Shown in pieces: positions 9,286-17,982 of a DNA stretch of 64,000 bases. Both the position numbers and the translations under genes were made by a program. This DNA comes from Syntrophaceae bacterium. Lineage in GTDB: Bacteria > Desulfobacterota > BSN033 > UBA1163. Position 1 is the first letter of the stretch, and every line of letters starts with the position of its first letter. The notes under the pieces are model-generated. The model saw only the letters and a list, made by a program, of their open reading frames with translations, did no database searches and had not been told where the DNA came from. The DNA lies in NCBI GenBank assembly GCA_013388635.1, contig JACAEX010000084.1, positions 1 to 64,000 on the forward strand, written 5' to 3'.

Positions 9286-9308
9286 AAGGGTGGGGGCGGC
9301 CCACCCTT
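9286..9308 (-). terminator. Hairpin between dctP and dctQ
   Basis: AAGGGTGGG and CCCACCCTT form a nine-pair stem with a five-base loop just after the dctP stop, with little T-run. It more likely stabilises the dctP transcript 3' end or partly terminates than stops the operon completely. Confidence 0.6.
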
Positions 9309-9318
9309 ACGGAAGGTT

Positions 9319-10359
9319 TTAGTCGATATATCCCAACTCTTTTAGGAATTCTTTCATCTTGCCTATCCACTCAGCATTGGTAGGGGAAAGAGCAGCTGTC
9401 TCATCCCATATCTTTATCGCTGCCTGCTGTATCACCTTCTGGGCTTCCTTATCGAGCCAGGATACCTGCACTCCATATTTCTTCTTCATCGTTTCAAGTG
9501 CTCTTACCTCTTCCTGGATATATTCATTGCTCCGCCGCCAGCAGCGTTCTCGGAAGGCGAGGTGAACGATTTTCTGGAGGTCTGCCGGCAGCTCGTCCCA
9601 GGCCTTCTTGCTGACCATAATGAGATCGGTGGCGGAGTAAGCGAGGTTTGGCTGGACATAGTATTTGGCAGGCTCGCATAGCTTCATCGTGAGAGCGCCG
9701 GCTGCAGCTCCCCAGTGGGCCGCGTCAATCACGCCTGTCGAAAGGGCAGTATAAATCTCTTCACCCGGGACAAGGACCGGGGAAGCTCCTGCCATCTTCA
9801 GCATATCCGCGATCTTCCCGGAAGACCTCACCTTTAGTCCCTTCAGCTCAGCCAGTGTCCTGACCGGCTTTTTGGAAACCATCGCAGTGGGAAAAATCTT
9901 CTCAGTCCAGTAGACAATCCCCTTGCCGAGATGCTCTTTTCTCAAAGCATCCTCAAAGCCCATGCGGAAGTGGAAGTATTCAGCTTCCCACAACTCCCTG
10001 AATGCCAGCGGGCACTGGCCTGCTACCGCAGACAATGGCACATGGCTTATCCAGTAGGTGCTACCCGTCCCTCCCTGGATCATATTCTTTGCCCAGGCAT
10101 CGAAAAGGTCCTTGGTCGGCACAAAAGTACCTGCTGGATGAACCTCGATCACCAGTTGGCCATCGGTGAGCGCCCGGATATCCTCCTCGATGAACTTCTT
10201 AAAGGGTGCATAAGAGGCGCTTGCCGCCGGCCAGTGTGTTTGAAATCTCCACTTGAAAACCTTTGCCTGAGCCGCTCCTTCCATCGCAAGGAAAGAGGAG
10301 ACCAAGAAGATAACAGATACTACAAAAACCAATCCCCTCAATCTTTTCACCCTGACCAT
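9319..10359 (-). CDS. dctP: TRAP transporter substrate-binding protein (DctP family)
   Basis: A 346-residue periplasmic binding protein. It has an N-terminal signal peptide (MVRVKRLRGLVFVVSVIFL..., cleavage near AAQA-K), then FKWRFQTHWP at the start of the first lobe. VRSSGKIADMLKMAGASPV and STGVIDAAHWG are the substrate-loop and hinge regions typical of the DctP/TAXI-like family, with the conserved arginine in KVRS. The ATG at 10359 was chosen over the longer frame because AAAGGAGG lies seven bases upstream. It resembles subfamilies that bind mono- or keto-carboxylates, but the ligand cannot be called. Confidence 0.9.
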   Translation of the reverse strand: MVRVKRLRGLVFVVSVIFLVSSFLAMEGAAQAKVFKWRFQTHWPAASASYAPFKKFIEEDIRALTDGQLVIEVHPAGTFVPTKDLFDAWAKNMIQGGTGSTYWISHVPLSAVAGQCPLAFRELWEAEYFHFRMGFEDALRKEHLGKGIVYWTEKIFPTAMVSKKPVRTLAELKGLKVRSSGKIADMLKMAGASPVLVPGEEIYTALSTGVIDAAHWGAAAGALTMKLCEPAKYYVQPNLAYSATDLIMVSKKAWDELPADLQKIVHLAFRERCWRRSNEYIQEEVRALETMKKKYGVQVSWLDKEAQKVIQQAAIKIWDETAALSPTNAEWIGKMKEFLKELGYID

Positions 10360-10465
10360 CTTCCATCCTCCTTTCGTCTTCTCCTGCATAACCTTCTTAA
10401 CCTCAAAAATTCCTATGCCTCGATTTTAATCCCCGGTCCGCCCGATCGGATAACAGGTTTCTCAT

Positions 10466-10494
10466 TTCTTAGAAAAATTAAAGAAATTTGTCAA
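10466..10494 (-). promoter_or_regulatory. Possible promoter of the TRAP operon
   Basis: The minus strand reads TTGACA (plus 10489-10494), 17 bases, TAAGAA (plus 10466-10471). The -35 box is perfect but the -10 box is weak. It faces away from the consensus promoter at 10518. Confidence 0.4.
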
Positions 10495-10517
10495 TCTAAA
10501 AATATCGGAAAAAAAGA

Positions 10518-10545
10518 TTGACAACCGTTAGCTTGAGAATATAAT
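10518..10545 (+). promoter_or_regulatory. Consensus sigma-70 promoter for Liv importer A
   Basis: TTGACA (10518-10523), a 16-base spacer and TATAAT (10540-10545) form a full consensus promoter about 90 bp upstream of livM. It is the only strong promoter seen ahead of importer A. Confidence 0.8.
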
Positions 10546-10634
10546 ACTAAACTCGGTTGCACGGAGCTTCCATGAATCCCCCATGCCGCCGCAGCCTGCC
10601 CCTAAAAGTGAGCCAGTAAGAGGGTCGTTCGTCT

Positions 10635-11696
10635 ATGGACATGAAGCGAGACTACTATGAGGATATCGAGCTCTTCAAAAGCACCACCATCCTCATCTGC
10701 TCCATCCTCTTCCTCATCTTCCTTGCCGTCTTACCCTGGCTGATCGAGAAGTATCATCCCTTGGGCATGTCCATCTATATCGTGAATCTGATCACTGTTC
10801 ATGCATTGGTCGCCATTGGTCTCAATATCCTTGTCGGATACACCGGTCAGATCTCCATGGGACATGCGGGTTTCTTTGCGATCGGAGCCTTCACCACCGT
10901 CATATTCGTATTGAATTGGAGTTTCCCTCTTTGGATCGCGCTCCCCATCGCAGGCTTCGTCTCCTCCGGTTTTGGATTTATCTTAGGACTCCCGGCACTC
11001 CGTCTGAAGGGACCCTATCTCGCGATCGCCACGCTCGGTTTCGGGATGACGATCACCACGATCATCAAACATATGGAATTCTTCGGAGGAAGGATGGGGC
11101 TTCAAGCTCCGAAGCTCCATCTCTTCGGGGCTCCGATGAAAGATATCCATTACTATTACATGATCATGGTCATCGCCGTTCTGATGGTGATCGGTGCGAC
11201 GAAGCTGATCAAGACCAGAGTGGGACGCGCCTTCATCGCCATCCGGGATAGCGATATCGCGGCCGAGGCCATGGGGGTCAACCTCACCTATTACAAAACC
11301 CTGGCCTTTGCGGTGAGCGCCTTTTACACCGGGATCGGAGGCGGCCTTTATGCCTTCATCCTGGGATTTATCAACCCTGAGAGCTTCCATCTCATCATGT
11401 CGATCACCTTCCTGGCCATGGTCGTGGTCGGAGGGTTGGGGTCGATCATGGGTTCGATCGCCGGAGCAGCGCTGATGACCTACCTCGATATCAAACTTCA
11501 GGCGATTCAGGATATCCCGGTGATTGGAGCAGCCCTGCTCAACTTTTCACAAAAATATATGTCGGTCGGAGGAATCTCGAATATTGCGGTCATTGTTTAT
11601 GGACTGATCATGATTCTGATTGTGCTTTTCGAACCCTTAGGAATCTTTGGATTCTGGATTCGGACGAAGAAGTACTGGAAGACATGGCCTTTTTAA
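10635..11696 (+). CDS. livM: Liv-type ABC importer permease LivM (system A)
   Basis: A 353-residue inner-membrane permease with a long N-terminal cytoplasmic stretch and about ten hydrophobic segments. The family motif NILVGYTGQISMGHAGFFAIGA (about residues 62-83) and the EAA-like cytoplasmic loop GRAFIAIRDSDIAAEAMGVN near 197 contact the ATPases. It is first in the importer A operon, which is unusual since the binding protein normally leads. The ribosome-binding site is weak. Liv permeases import branched amino acids, but homologues also carry amides, urea, aromatic acids and other organic acids. Confidence 0.92.
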   Translation: MDMKRDYYEDIELFKSTTILICSILFLIFLAVLPWLIEKYHPLGMSIYIVNLITVHALVAIGLNILVGYTGQISMGHAGFFAIGAFTTVIFVLNWSFPLWIALPIAGFVSSGFGFILGLPALRLKGPYLAIATLGFGMTITTIIKHMEFFGGRMGLQAPKLHLFGAPMKDIHYYYMIMVIAVLMVIGATKLIKTRVGRAFIAIRDSDIAAEAMGVNLTYYKTLAFAVSAFYTGIGGGLYAFILGFINPESFHLIMSITFLAMVVVGGLGSIMGSIAGAALMTYLDIKLQAIQDIPVIGAALLNFSQKYMSVGGISNIAVIVYGLIMILIVLFEPLGIFGFWIRTKKYWKTWPF

Positions 11697-12005
11697 AAGT
11701 AAATCCGAAATTCGAAGCACGAAATTCGAAACAAGCACAAATGTCCAAAAGACTAATTTCCAAAACAGAAAACAAATTTAGAATTTTGGTAATTAAGGCT
11801 GCCTCTAAAAATGTCATTCCTGCGAAAGCAGGAATCCAGAAGGTCTTGAAATAACTGGACTCCCGCCCCGTACTTAATACAGGGCGGGAGTGACGGACTG
11901 GGAATTATTAGAGGTTCCCTTATAATTTTGGATGTGTTTCGGATTGGTCCTTGACGGACGCTGCGCCCGATATTCAGATTTCGAATTTCTTATCGGAGAT
12001 AAGCG
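11697..12005. repeat. Family A repeat interrupted by a nested REP-like element
   Basis: This 309-bp gap has no gene. Its left part (AAATCCGAAATTCGAAGCAC...TTAGAATTTTGGTAATTAAGG) and right part (ATAATTTTGGATGTGTTTCGGATT...) are the two arms of family A. Between them lies a palindromic block bordered by GCCTCTAA...TTAGAGG, with a REP-like core at 11813-11894. The gap separates livM from livH, so transcription must read through it. Confidence 0.7.
11813..11894. repeat. REP-like double hairpin (GTCATTCC...GGAATCCAG type)
   Basis: The first hairpin is ATTCCTGC-GAAA-GCAGGAAT. The second is ACTCCCGCCC...GGGCGGGAGT. The ends GTCATTCC and GGAGTGAC mark a REP-like element of the GTCATTCCnGC type, which I know from many proteobacterial genomes. 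It sits inside a family A repeat. Confidence 0.7.
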
Positions 12006-12878
12006 ATGTTTGGTCAACTGATTGTGAGCGGTCTGGCAGTGGGGGCGTGTTACGCCCTTCTGGCCCTTGCCATGGTCATCATCTATAAGACCTCCGAGGT
12101 GCTTAATTTTGCCCAGGGCGAGATGGCCATGGTCAGCACGTTTGTGGCCTTCACCATCCTAGATGCCTATCACGTGCCTTTCCTCTGGGCGGCCAGCTTG
12201 ACGTTTTTATTCGCCATCCTCTTAGGGATCTTCTTTGAAATCGTCTTTTTGAGGCAGGCCAAGGACCCAACGGTATTGGGTTTAATCATCATCACCCTCG
12301 GCTTTGAGATGATCCTGATGGGCTTTGCCGGTTGGAAATGGGGTCCGGATCAGAGGTCTTTTCCCTTTCCGGTCTCCAATGTGGAGACCTACGATATCGG
12401 CGGCCTGTTGATCAGCAAGATCAACTTCTGGACCATCGTCATCTCCGTTGTCCTGATGTTCATCCTCTTTCTCTTTTTCCGCTATACCAAATTGGGAATC
12501 GCCATGAGGGCCACGCAACAGAACCCGTTGGCTGCTCGGGTCATGGGGATCCGGACCAAGTGGATCCTATCCTTTACCTGGGCGATCAGTTCTATAGTCG
12601 GGGCTGCAGCCGGGATGCTGATTGCAGCCCTTGGTGTACTCGACCCTCCCATGATGATGGACCCCCTCTTAAAGGGTTTTGCCTCCGGAGTCTTGGGAGG
12701 GATGACCAGCCTCCCCGGAACAGCGGTCGGAGGCGCCATATTAGGGATCATCGAGAATCTCTTTGGTGGATATATCTCCTTGGCATTCAAATCGGTCGTG
12801 GCTTTTGCCATTATCGTATTGGTGTTATGCATCAAGCCGAGTGGTCTCCTGGCAAAACACTATGTGAAGAAGGTATGA
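12006..12878 (+). CDS. livH: Liv-type ABC importer permease LivH (system A)
   Basis: A 290-residue permease with about eight hydrophobic segments. The N-terminal GLAVGACYALLALAMVIIYKTSEVLNFAQGEMAMV is the LivH signature, with the conserved NFAQGE. GIAMRATQQNPLAARVMGI forms the ATPase-contact loop, and GASGVLGGMTSLPGT-like FASGVLGGMTSLPGTAVGG lies near the end. GGAG at 11994-11997 is correctly spaced from the ATG. It pairs with livM of system A despite the 309-bp repeat-filled gap. Confidence 0.93.
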   Translation: MFGQLIVSGLAVGACYALLALAMVIIYKTSEVLNFAQGEMAMVSTFVAFTILDAYHVPFLWAASLTFLFAILLGIFFEIVFLRQAKDPTVLGLIIITLGFEMILMGFAGWKWGPDQRSFPFPVSNVETYDIGGLLISKINFWTIVISVVLMFILFLFFRYTKLGIAMRATQQNPLAARVMGIRTKWILSFTWAISSIVGAAAGMLIAALGVLDPPMMMDPLLKGFASGVLGGMTSLPGTAVGGAILGIIENLFGGYISLAFKSVVAFAIIVLVLCIKPSGLLAKHYVKKV

Positions 12879-12938
12879 GTTCAGAGCTGTGAGTTATGAG
12901 TCATTGATCAGAATTCTAAGGAAAGGAGGAGATGAAAA

Positions 12939-14129
12939 ATGATAAAAAGAGTTTCAGTTTTTCTGTGCGTGGCGATTTTAAGTACCTTCTTACTGTCCAC
13001 CCAAAGTTCAGCTCAGAAGGTCCGTGGTGTGACAGACACCGAAATCCTGATCGGGCAATGGGGTCCCCAGACAGGACCTGCTGCTCCGTGGGGGGCTGTG
13101 GCCAGGGGGACAGATCTGCTGGTCAAGATCATTAACGAGGAAGGGGGAATTCATGGAAGAAAATTCAAGTACTTCCTTCGTGACGACTCTTATCAGCCGG
13201 CAAAAACCAAGGCCATTGCCAAGGAGTTTGTTGAGCAGATCGGTGTCTTCGCAGTGGTAGGAGGCGTGGGAGTGGCATGCGGGATGACCGCTCGAGACTA
13301 TTTGATGGAAAACAAGGTCCCCTGGTGCGGTCCTGTCACCGGGGTTTACGAATGGATCACCCCGATTCAAAAATACCTCTTCGCCATCTATCCCCTCTAT
13401 GACGACGAGGCCTTTAACCTGACCGGCTACCTCCACGAAAAATTGGGCTACAAAAAGATCGCCATGTTCTACCAGAACGACGACTATGGGAAGCAAGGCG
13501 TGATGGGAGTGGAACGCTACCTCTTGAAGAAGAAGATCAGTCTTGTGGCTAAGGTCTCGGCAGAGGTCACAGACCGTGACCTGAGCACCCATGCGCTCAA
13601 GCTCAAAAATTCTGGAGCAGAGGCAGTGATCATGTGGACCATGCCCACCCACGCTGCGCTGATTTTGGCCGAAACGGCCAAGATCGGGTTTAAGCCTCAA
13701 TGGGCAACCAGCAATACCCTCTCTGATTCGGCTCTGATGATGCAGATCACCAAGGGTCTATGGGCGGGTATGATCAATTCCTTCTTTGGAGAACTGCCCG
13801 ATTCCAATCATCCTCTGATGGTGAAGTATAGAGAATGGCACAAGAAGTTAGCCCCTCAGGAGAGATGGGGAGTCTTCTATTACGCAGGGATCATCTTCGC
13901 AGAACCATTTTTTGAAGGGGTGAGAAGAGCGGGAAGGAATCTGACGCCAGAGACGTGGATTAGCGCCATGGAGACCTTAAAGAACTGGCAGGGGATTGGT
14001 CCTCCCATCAGCTATTCCAAACCCAACCACCCGATGGATCGGCAGGGAGGCAAACACGTCTTTTATGGAAAGGTCAAACCCGATGGGAACATCCAGAGGC
14101 TGACAGACTGGATGCAGATCACGAAATAA
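12939..14129 (+). CDS. Liv-type periplasmic binding protein (system A)
   Basis: A 396-residue type I periplasmic binding protein (Peripla_BP_6). A signal peptide (MIKRVSVFLCVAILSTFLL..., cleavage after SSAQ) leads into RGVTDTEILIGQWGPQTGPAAPWG, the opening strand and ligand loop. The hinge segments FAVVGGVGVACG and KIAMFYQNDDYGKQGV are intact. A strong AAAGGAGGAG precedes the ATG. It is followed by a hairpin and then livG. The ligand is not predictable; the pocket differs from E. coli LivJ, and the context of acyl-CoA enzymes favours an organic acid (inference). Confidence 0.9.
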   Translation: MIKRVSVFLCVAILSTFLLSTQSSAQKVRGVTDTEILIGQWGPQTGPAAPWGAVARGTDLLVKIINEEGGIHGRKFKYFLRDDSYQPAKTKAIAKEFVEQIGVFAVVGGVGVACGMTARDYLMENKVPWCGPVTGVYEWITPIQKYLFAIYPLYDDEAFNLTGYLHEKLGYKKIAMFYQNDDYGKQGVMGVERYLLKKKISLVAKVSAEVTDRDLSTHALKLKNSGAEAVIMWTMPTHAALILAETAKIGFKPQWATSNTLSDSALMMQITKGLWAGMINSFFGELPDSNHPLMVKYREWHKKLAPQERWGVFYYAGIIFAEPFFEGVRRAGRNLTPETWISAMETLKNWQGIGPPISYSKPNHPMDRQGGKHVFYGKVKPDGNIQRLTDWMQITK

Positions 14130-14183
14130 CAAATGATCGCCAAGCGCAGGGGGCGTAGGGTAAGGCAAAACATGATTACAATC

Positions 14184-14203
14184 GGGGAGGCTAAAGCCTC
14201 CCC
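14184..14203 (+). terminator. Hairpin after binding-protein gene (system A)
   Basis: GGGGAGGCT and AGCCTCCCC form a nine-pair stem with a two-base loop, lacking a T-run and immediately preceding the livG ribosome-binding site. It more likely protects the binding-protein mRNA end than terminates. Confidence 0.6.
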
Positions 14204-14218
14204 TCCTCTGAAAGGGAA

Positions 14219-15004
14219 ATGGGTATTATCATCAAAATAGAAAACCTGACGATCTCCTTTGGTGGGATCAGAGCCCTGAACAACGTAAGCTTTGAAGTGG
14301 AGAAGGGCTCCATCTATTCGATCATCGGGCCGAACGGAGCTGGAAAGACGACCATCTTCAACTGCATCACTGGGATCTATCCTCCGGATTCCGGAAAGAT
14401 TATTTACAAAGGGGAAGAGATCACCCATTTTAAACCTTACCAGGTTGCCAAAAAGGGAATTGCACGAACCTTCCAGAACATTGAGCTCTTCTCCCATATG
14501 ACGACCATGGATAACCTGATGTTGGGTCGCCACCTGCACATGAAAACAGGGGTCTGGAGAGGGGCCACCTTCATTTACAAGGGTTCCAAGGCGGCCAGAG
14601 AGGAGATTGCCCATCGAGCGAAAGTGGAAGAGATCATCGACTTCCTCGAATTGCAGGCTGCGAGAAATCAGTTTGTGGTCAACCTTCCTTACGGAACTCG
14701 AAAACTTGTGGAACTTGGCCGCGCCCTGGCCCTGGAGCCAGAGCTCATCCTCTTGGACGAACCCTCCGCTGGAATGAACATGGAGGAGAAAGCGGATCTC
14801 ATGTTCTCGATCCAGGATATCCGGGATGACCTCGGCATCACGGTCATTCTCGTCGAACACGATATGAACTTGATTATGGACATCTCCGATAGAATCCTGG
14901 CCTTGAATTATGGTGAGAGGATAGCAGAGGGATTGCCCGAAGAGATCCAGAAGCATCCTGAAGTTCTGAAGGCGTACCTGGGCGAGGAGGAAAAAGTTGC
15001 CTAG
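14219..15004 (+). CDS. livG: Liv-type ABC ATPase LivG (system A)
   Basis: A 261-residue cytoplasmic ATPase. Walker A is GPNGAGKTT (37-45). The LivG-type degenerate signature LPYGTRKLVELGRALA replaces LSGGQ. Walker B is LILLDEPSAGMN, and the switch histidine lies in VILVEHDMN. The C-terminal tail KHPEVLKAYLGEE is the LivG/LivF family ending. It pairs with LivF to power importer A. Confidence 0.95.
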   Translation: MGIIIKIENLTISFGGIRALNNVSFEVEKGSIYSIIGPNGAGKTTIFNCITGIYPPDSGKIIYKGEEITHFKPYQVAKKGIARTFQNIELFSHMTTMDNLMLGRHLHMKTGVWRGATFIYKGSKAAREEIAHRAKVEEIIDFLELQAARNQFVVNLPYGTRKLVELGRALALEPELILLDEPSAGMNMEEKADLMFSIQDIRDDLGITVILVEHDMNLIMDISDRILALNYGERIAEGLPEEIQKHPEVLKAYLGEEEKVA

Positions 15005-15059
15005 AATCTATGACAATGAACGTTAAACAACGAACGATGACCTGTCTATCGCCTTTTTT

Positions 15060-15108
15060 GTTCATGGTTCATCGTTCACGGTTCATCGTTCATGGTTCAT
15101 TGTACATT
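15060..15108. repeat. Heptamer tandem repeat GTTCANN x7
   Basis: Seven consecutive 7-bp units: GTTCATG, GTTCATC, GTTCACG, GTTCATC, GTTCATG, GTTCATT, GTACATT. A partly complementary stretch (AATGAACGTTAAAC...GAACGATGA, 15016-15040) precedes it, so the transcript between livG and livF could fold into a long hairpin. Confidence 0.8.
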
Positions 15109-15149
15109 ATGGCTTCCTAACCATCACCGAATGACAATAGAGGTCGGGC

Positions 15150-15938
15150 TTGATTATGGCAACTGACGGAATTCTAAAGGTTAAAAACATTGAAACCCTT
15201 TACGGATTGATCATGGCCATCCGGGGGGTCTCCTTAGAGGTTCAGGAGGGACAGATCGTTTGCATCCTCGGAGCCAACGGCGCGGGAAAGACCACGATTC
15301 TGAAGACGATCATGGGGCTTTTAGAGGATCAGCCCGACAAGGGGACCATTGAATTCATGGGAAAGAGGATCGATGGAAAGGATGCAGAGGAGATCGTCCA
15401 TCTGGGGATCTCCTATGTTCCAGAAGGAAGGGAGGTCTTTCCGGAACTGAGCGTGGAGGAGAATTTGAAGATGGGGGCATACACCCGCAAGGATCCGAAA
15501 GGGGTGAAGGAGGATTACAACCGGGTGATCAGCCATTTCCCCATTCTGGCAGAGAGAAAGAGCCAATGGGCGGGGACATTGAGCGGCGGAGAACAGCAGA
15601 TGCTGGCCATCGGCAGGGCCTTAATGGCCAGGCCCAAGCTGTTGATGTTGGATGAACCTTCACTGGGGCTCTCCCCCATCCTCGTCCACGAGATCTTCAG
15701 AATCATCAAGACGATCAATGGAGAAGGGACGACGATTCTGCTCGTCGAGCAGAATGCCAAGATGGCCTTGAAGATATCGGATTACGGTTTTGTACTCGAG
15801 AACGGAAGGATCGTCGCAGCCAATACCCCGAAGATCCTCTTGGAAGACGAGGATGTGAAGGAATTCTATTTGGGCATCCGATCCGAGGAGTCGGTGAAGG
15901 GCTATCAGAGGTGGAAACGGAAGAAGAGATGGCGCTAA
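15150..15938 (+). CDS. livF: Liv-type ABC ATPase LivF (system A)
   Basis: A 262-residue ATPase with Walker A GANGAGKTT, canonical signature LSGGEQQML, Walker B LLMLDEPSLGLSP and switch ILLVEQNAKMA. It heterodimerises with LivG. Start is ambiguous: TTG at 15150 lies five bases after GAGGT (15140-15144), and ATG at 15156 eleven bases after. The extra two residues do not matter. A gap carrying heptamer repeats separates it from livG. The C-terminus carries a short basic extension (WKRKKRWR) beyond the usual family end. Confidence 0.94.
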   Translation: MIMATDGILKVKNIETLYGLIMAIRGVSLEVQEGQIVCILGANGAGKTTILKTIMGLLEDQPDKGTIEFMGKRIDGKDAEEIVHLGISYVPEGREVFPELSVEENLKMGAYTRKDPKGVKEDYNRVISHFPILAERKSQWAGTLSGGEQQMLAIGRALMARPKLLMLDEPSLGLSPILVHEIFRIIKTINGEGTTILLVEQNAKMALKISDYGFVLENGRIVAANTPKILLEDEDVKEFYLGIRSEESVKGYQRWKRKKRWR

Positions 15939-15943
15939 TTTGA

Positions 15944-16032
15944 TTAAGAAATCCGAAATTCTAATGATCAAATTTCCGAAACATTTTTTACTTTTTAATC
16001 TGAATTTCTTTCGGATTTCGAGTTCCCCCACG
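15944..16032. repeat. AT-rich dispersed repeat, family A
   Basis: AAATCCGAAATTCTAATGATC and CTGAATTTCTTTCGGATTTCG form imperfect inverted arms. It lies between the convergent livF and acyl-CoA synthetase genes. Confidence 0.6.
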
Positions 16033-16070
16033 TCCTGCAACCCTATATAGCATTTATCTGCAATAAACCC

Positions 16071-17876
16071 TCAACCGCTCTTATACATGGCTTCAATAAT
16101 ATCCTTGTAGGCCTCGTTGATGAACTTCCGCTTCACTTTCATCGTCGGTGTCACTTCACCATCCTCCTCATAAAGCTTTTTGGGGATGATGGTAAACTTC
16201 TTGACCTGCTCCACCTGGGCAAGGGTCTTGTTCACCCTGTCCACCTCCCTCTGAATCAGCTGCTTGATCTCAGGCGCCTGGGTGAGGCTTGCGTAGGTTC
16301 CGAATTGAATCTTATGATCCTGGGCATACTTGATCACGTTCTCTTCATCGATCGCGATCAATGCCACCAGGTATCTCCTCCGGTCTCCGATGACCACCGC
16401 ATCATTGATATAAGGGCTAAACTTGAGCTGATTCTCTATATTCTGTGGAGCGATATTCTTACCGCCCGCGGTGATGATCAAATCCTTTTTTCGATCGGTG
16501 ATCTTCAGAAAACCGTCCTCATCGAGCTCGCCCACATCTCCTGAATGAAGCCAGCCGTCCTTGAGCGTCTCTGCCGTGGCCTCCGGGTTCTTAAAGTATC
16601 CTTTAAACACCCCTGGACCCCGAACGAGTATCTCACCGTCTGGAGCGATCTTCACCTCCACGCCTGGCAGGGGCTGGCCGACCTTGCCGATTTTAAGGCT
16701 TCCCTTGCGGCTGACCGTGGTCACGCCCGTCCCTTCTGTCTGGCCATATCCTTCGATGAGCGGAAGTCCAATGGCATTAAAGAATTTCAGCACATCCGGT
16801 GAGATGGGTGCAGCTCCGGAGTAGGCAACCCTGACCCGATCAAAGCCCAACCTCTCCTTGAGCTTCCGGAAAACGGCCATGTAAGCAGCCAGGTAAGCCA
16901 ATTTCAGGTAGGGAGGGACAGGTTTGAAATTCAGTGTCAAGCTGGCATACTTCATCCCGATGGCCATACAGATCTTGAAGACCGTCCGTTTAAACCACGT
17001 GGCATCTGACATTCGTATCATAATCCCGGAGGCATACTTTTCCCAAATCCGCGGGACCCCGTAGGTAACGGTCGGAGAAACCTCCTTCATATTCTCCATG
17101 ATCGTATCGGTATTCTCGATGAAATTGACAACCGTGCCGTACCGGATGTTGATCATCACGGTAAAGAGCTGTTCGAAGATGTGGCACAAAGGAAGAAACG
17201 AGAGGGTCTCGTCTCCGTCTCGGATGGGATTGGCCGCCACCATGGCCTCGCTCATGAAGAGGAGATTGCGGTGGGTCAGCATCGCCCCTTTTGGAGGGCC
17301 GGTTGTGCCAGAGGTGTAAATCAGAACGGCGAGGTCATCGGGCTTGACGTCATTGATTCGTTGTTCGAAGAGACCGGGGTTTTTTTCATCGTACTCTTTC
17401 CCCAATCTTAACAGGTCATCAAAACTGATCAACAGCGGGTCTCGATAACGCTTCAACCCCTCCATCTCGATGACGATCACCTTCTCCAGGTGGGGAGTCT
17501 CCTTCCTGAATTTGAGGGTCTTATCGAACTGCTCTTCATTCTCTGCGATGTAGAATCTTGATCCGGAGTTCTGGACAATGTAGCCGCATTGCTCGGGTGC
17601 ATTGGTGGTATAGATCCCCGCGGTCACCCCTCCGGCAGACATCACTCCGAAATCGGAATAGACCCACTCCGGCCGGTTCTCGCTGATGACAGATACGCAC
17701 TCCCCTTTTTTGAGACCCAGGCTGATCAGTCCCATGGCCACCTGCCTCACCTTCTGGCCGTACTCAGCCCAGGTGATGTCACGCCAGATCCCATAGGTCT
17801 TCTCTCGCAGGGCCACCCGCCCGGGATGTTCTCTCACATGTTCCTGAAAATAACCGAGAAGGGTATCATGGCTCAT
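16071..17876 (-). CDS. Long-chain acyl-CoA synthetase (AMP-forming)
   Basis: A 601-residue ANL enzyme of the long-chain (FAA1/AcsL-like) group. LIYTSGTTGPPKGAML is the phosphate loop (about 187-202). FLPLCHIFEQL (substrate region), IEGYGQTEGTG, GWLHSGDVGELDEDGFLKITDRKKDLIITAGGKNIAP and a C-terminal KVKRKF with the catalytic-lysine region follow. The extended C-terminal segment distinguishes it from the 501-residue ligase at 5.9 kb. GAGGAG is well placed before the ATG. It is convergent with importer A and upstream-linked to DUF362, so it probably activates fatty or aryl acids for beta-oxidation. Confidence 0.92.
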   Translation of the reverse strand: MSHDTLLGYFQEHVREHPGRVALREKTYGIWRDITWAEYGQKVRQVAMGLISLGLKKGECVSVISENRPEWVYSDFGVMSAGGVTAGIYTTNAPEQCGYIVQNSGSRFYIAENEEQFDKTLKFRKETPHLEKVIVIEMEGLKRYRDPLLISFDDLLRLGKEYDEKNPGLFEQRINDVKPDDLAVLIYTSGTTGPPKGAMLTHRNLLFMSEAMVAANPIRDGDETLSFLPLCHIFEQLFTVMINIRYGTVVNFIENTDTIMENMKEVSPTVTYGVPRIWEKYASGIMIRMSDATWFKRTVFKICMAIGMKYASLTLNFKPVPPYLKLAYLAAYMAVFRKLKERLGFDRVRVAYSGAAPISPDVLKFFNAIGLPLIEGYGQTEGTGVTTVSRKGSLKIGKVGQPLPGVEVKIAPDGEILVRGPGVFKGYFKNPEATAETLKDGWLHSGDVGELDEDGFLKITDRKKDLIITAGGKNIAPQNIENQLKFSPYINDAVVIGDRRRYLVALIAIDEENVIKYAQDHKIQFGTYASLTQAPEIKQLIQREVDRVNKTLAQVEQVKKFTIIPKKLYEEDGEVTPTMKVKRKFINEAYKDIIEAMYKSG

Positions 17877-17909
17877 CGAACTTCTCCTCTACAATCTCTT
17901 CTTAGCTAC

Positions 17910-17981
17910 CCTGAGTGATTCAGGATCCCTGCCTGCGGCAGGCCGTCCTCCCTAAGAATTATCAGGATCGCTTCACTCAGG
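17910..17981. repeat. Inverted repeat CCTGAGTGA...TCACTCAGG with inner palindrome
   Basis: Arms at 17910-17918 and 17973-17981 are exact inverse complements. They enclose CTGCCTGCGGCAGG, itself palindromic. It lies between DUF362 and the synthetase, both on the minus strand. It could be a REP-type element or a terminator without T-run. Confidence 0.6.
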
Positions 17982-17982
17982 C

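Noticed and set aside
14063-14956. Minus-strand 297-residue frame opposite livG
   Set aside because: Antisense of a clear ABC ATPase gene; composition is that of a shadow frame.
15060-15108. Short regularly spaced repeats that might suggest a CRISPR array
   Set aside because: Units are only 7 bp, contiguous and without spacers; no cas genes are present in the window.
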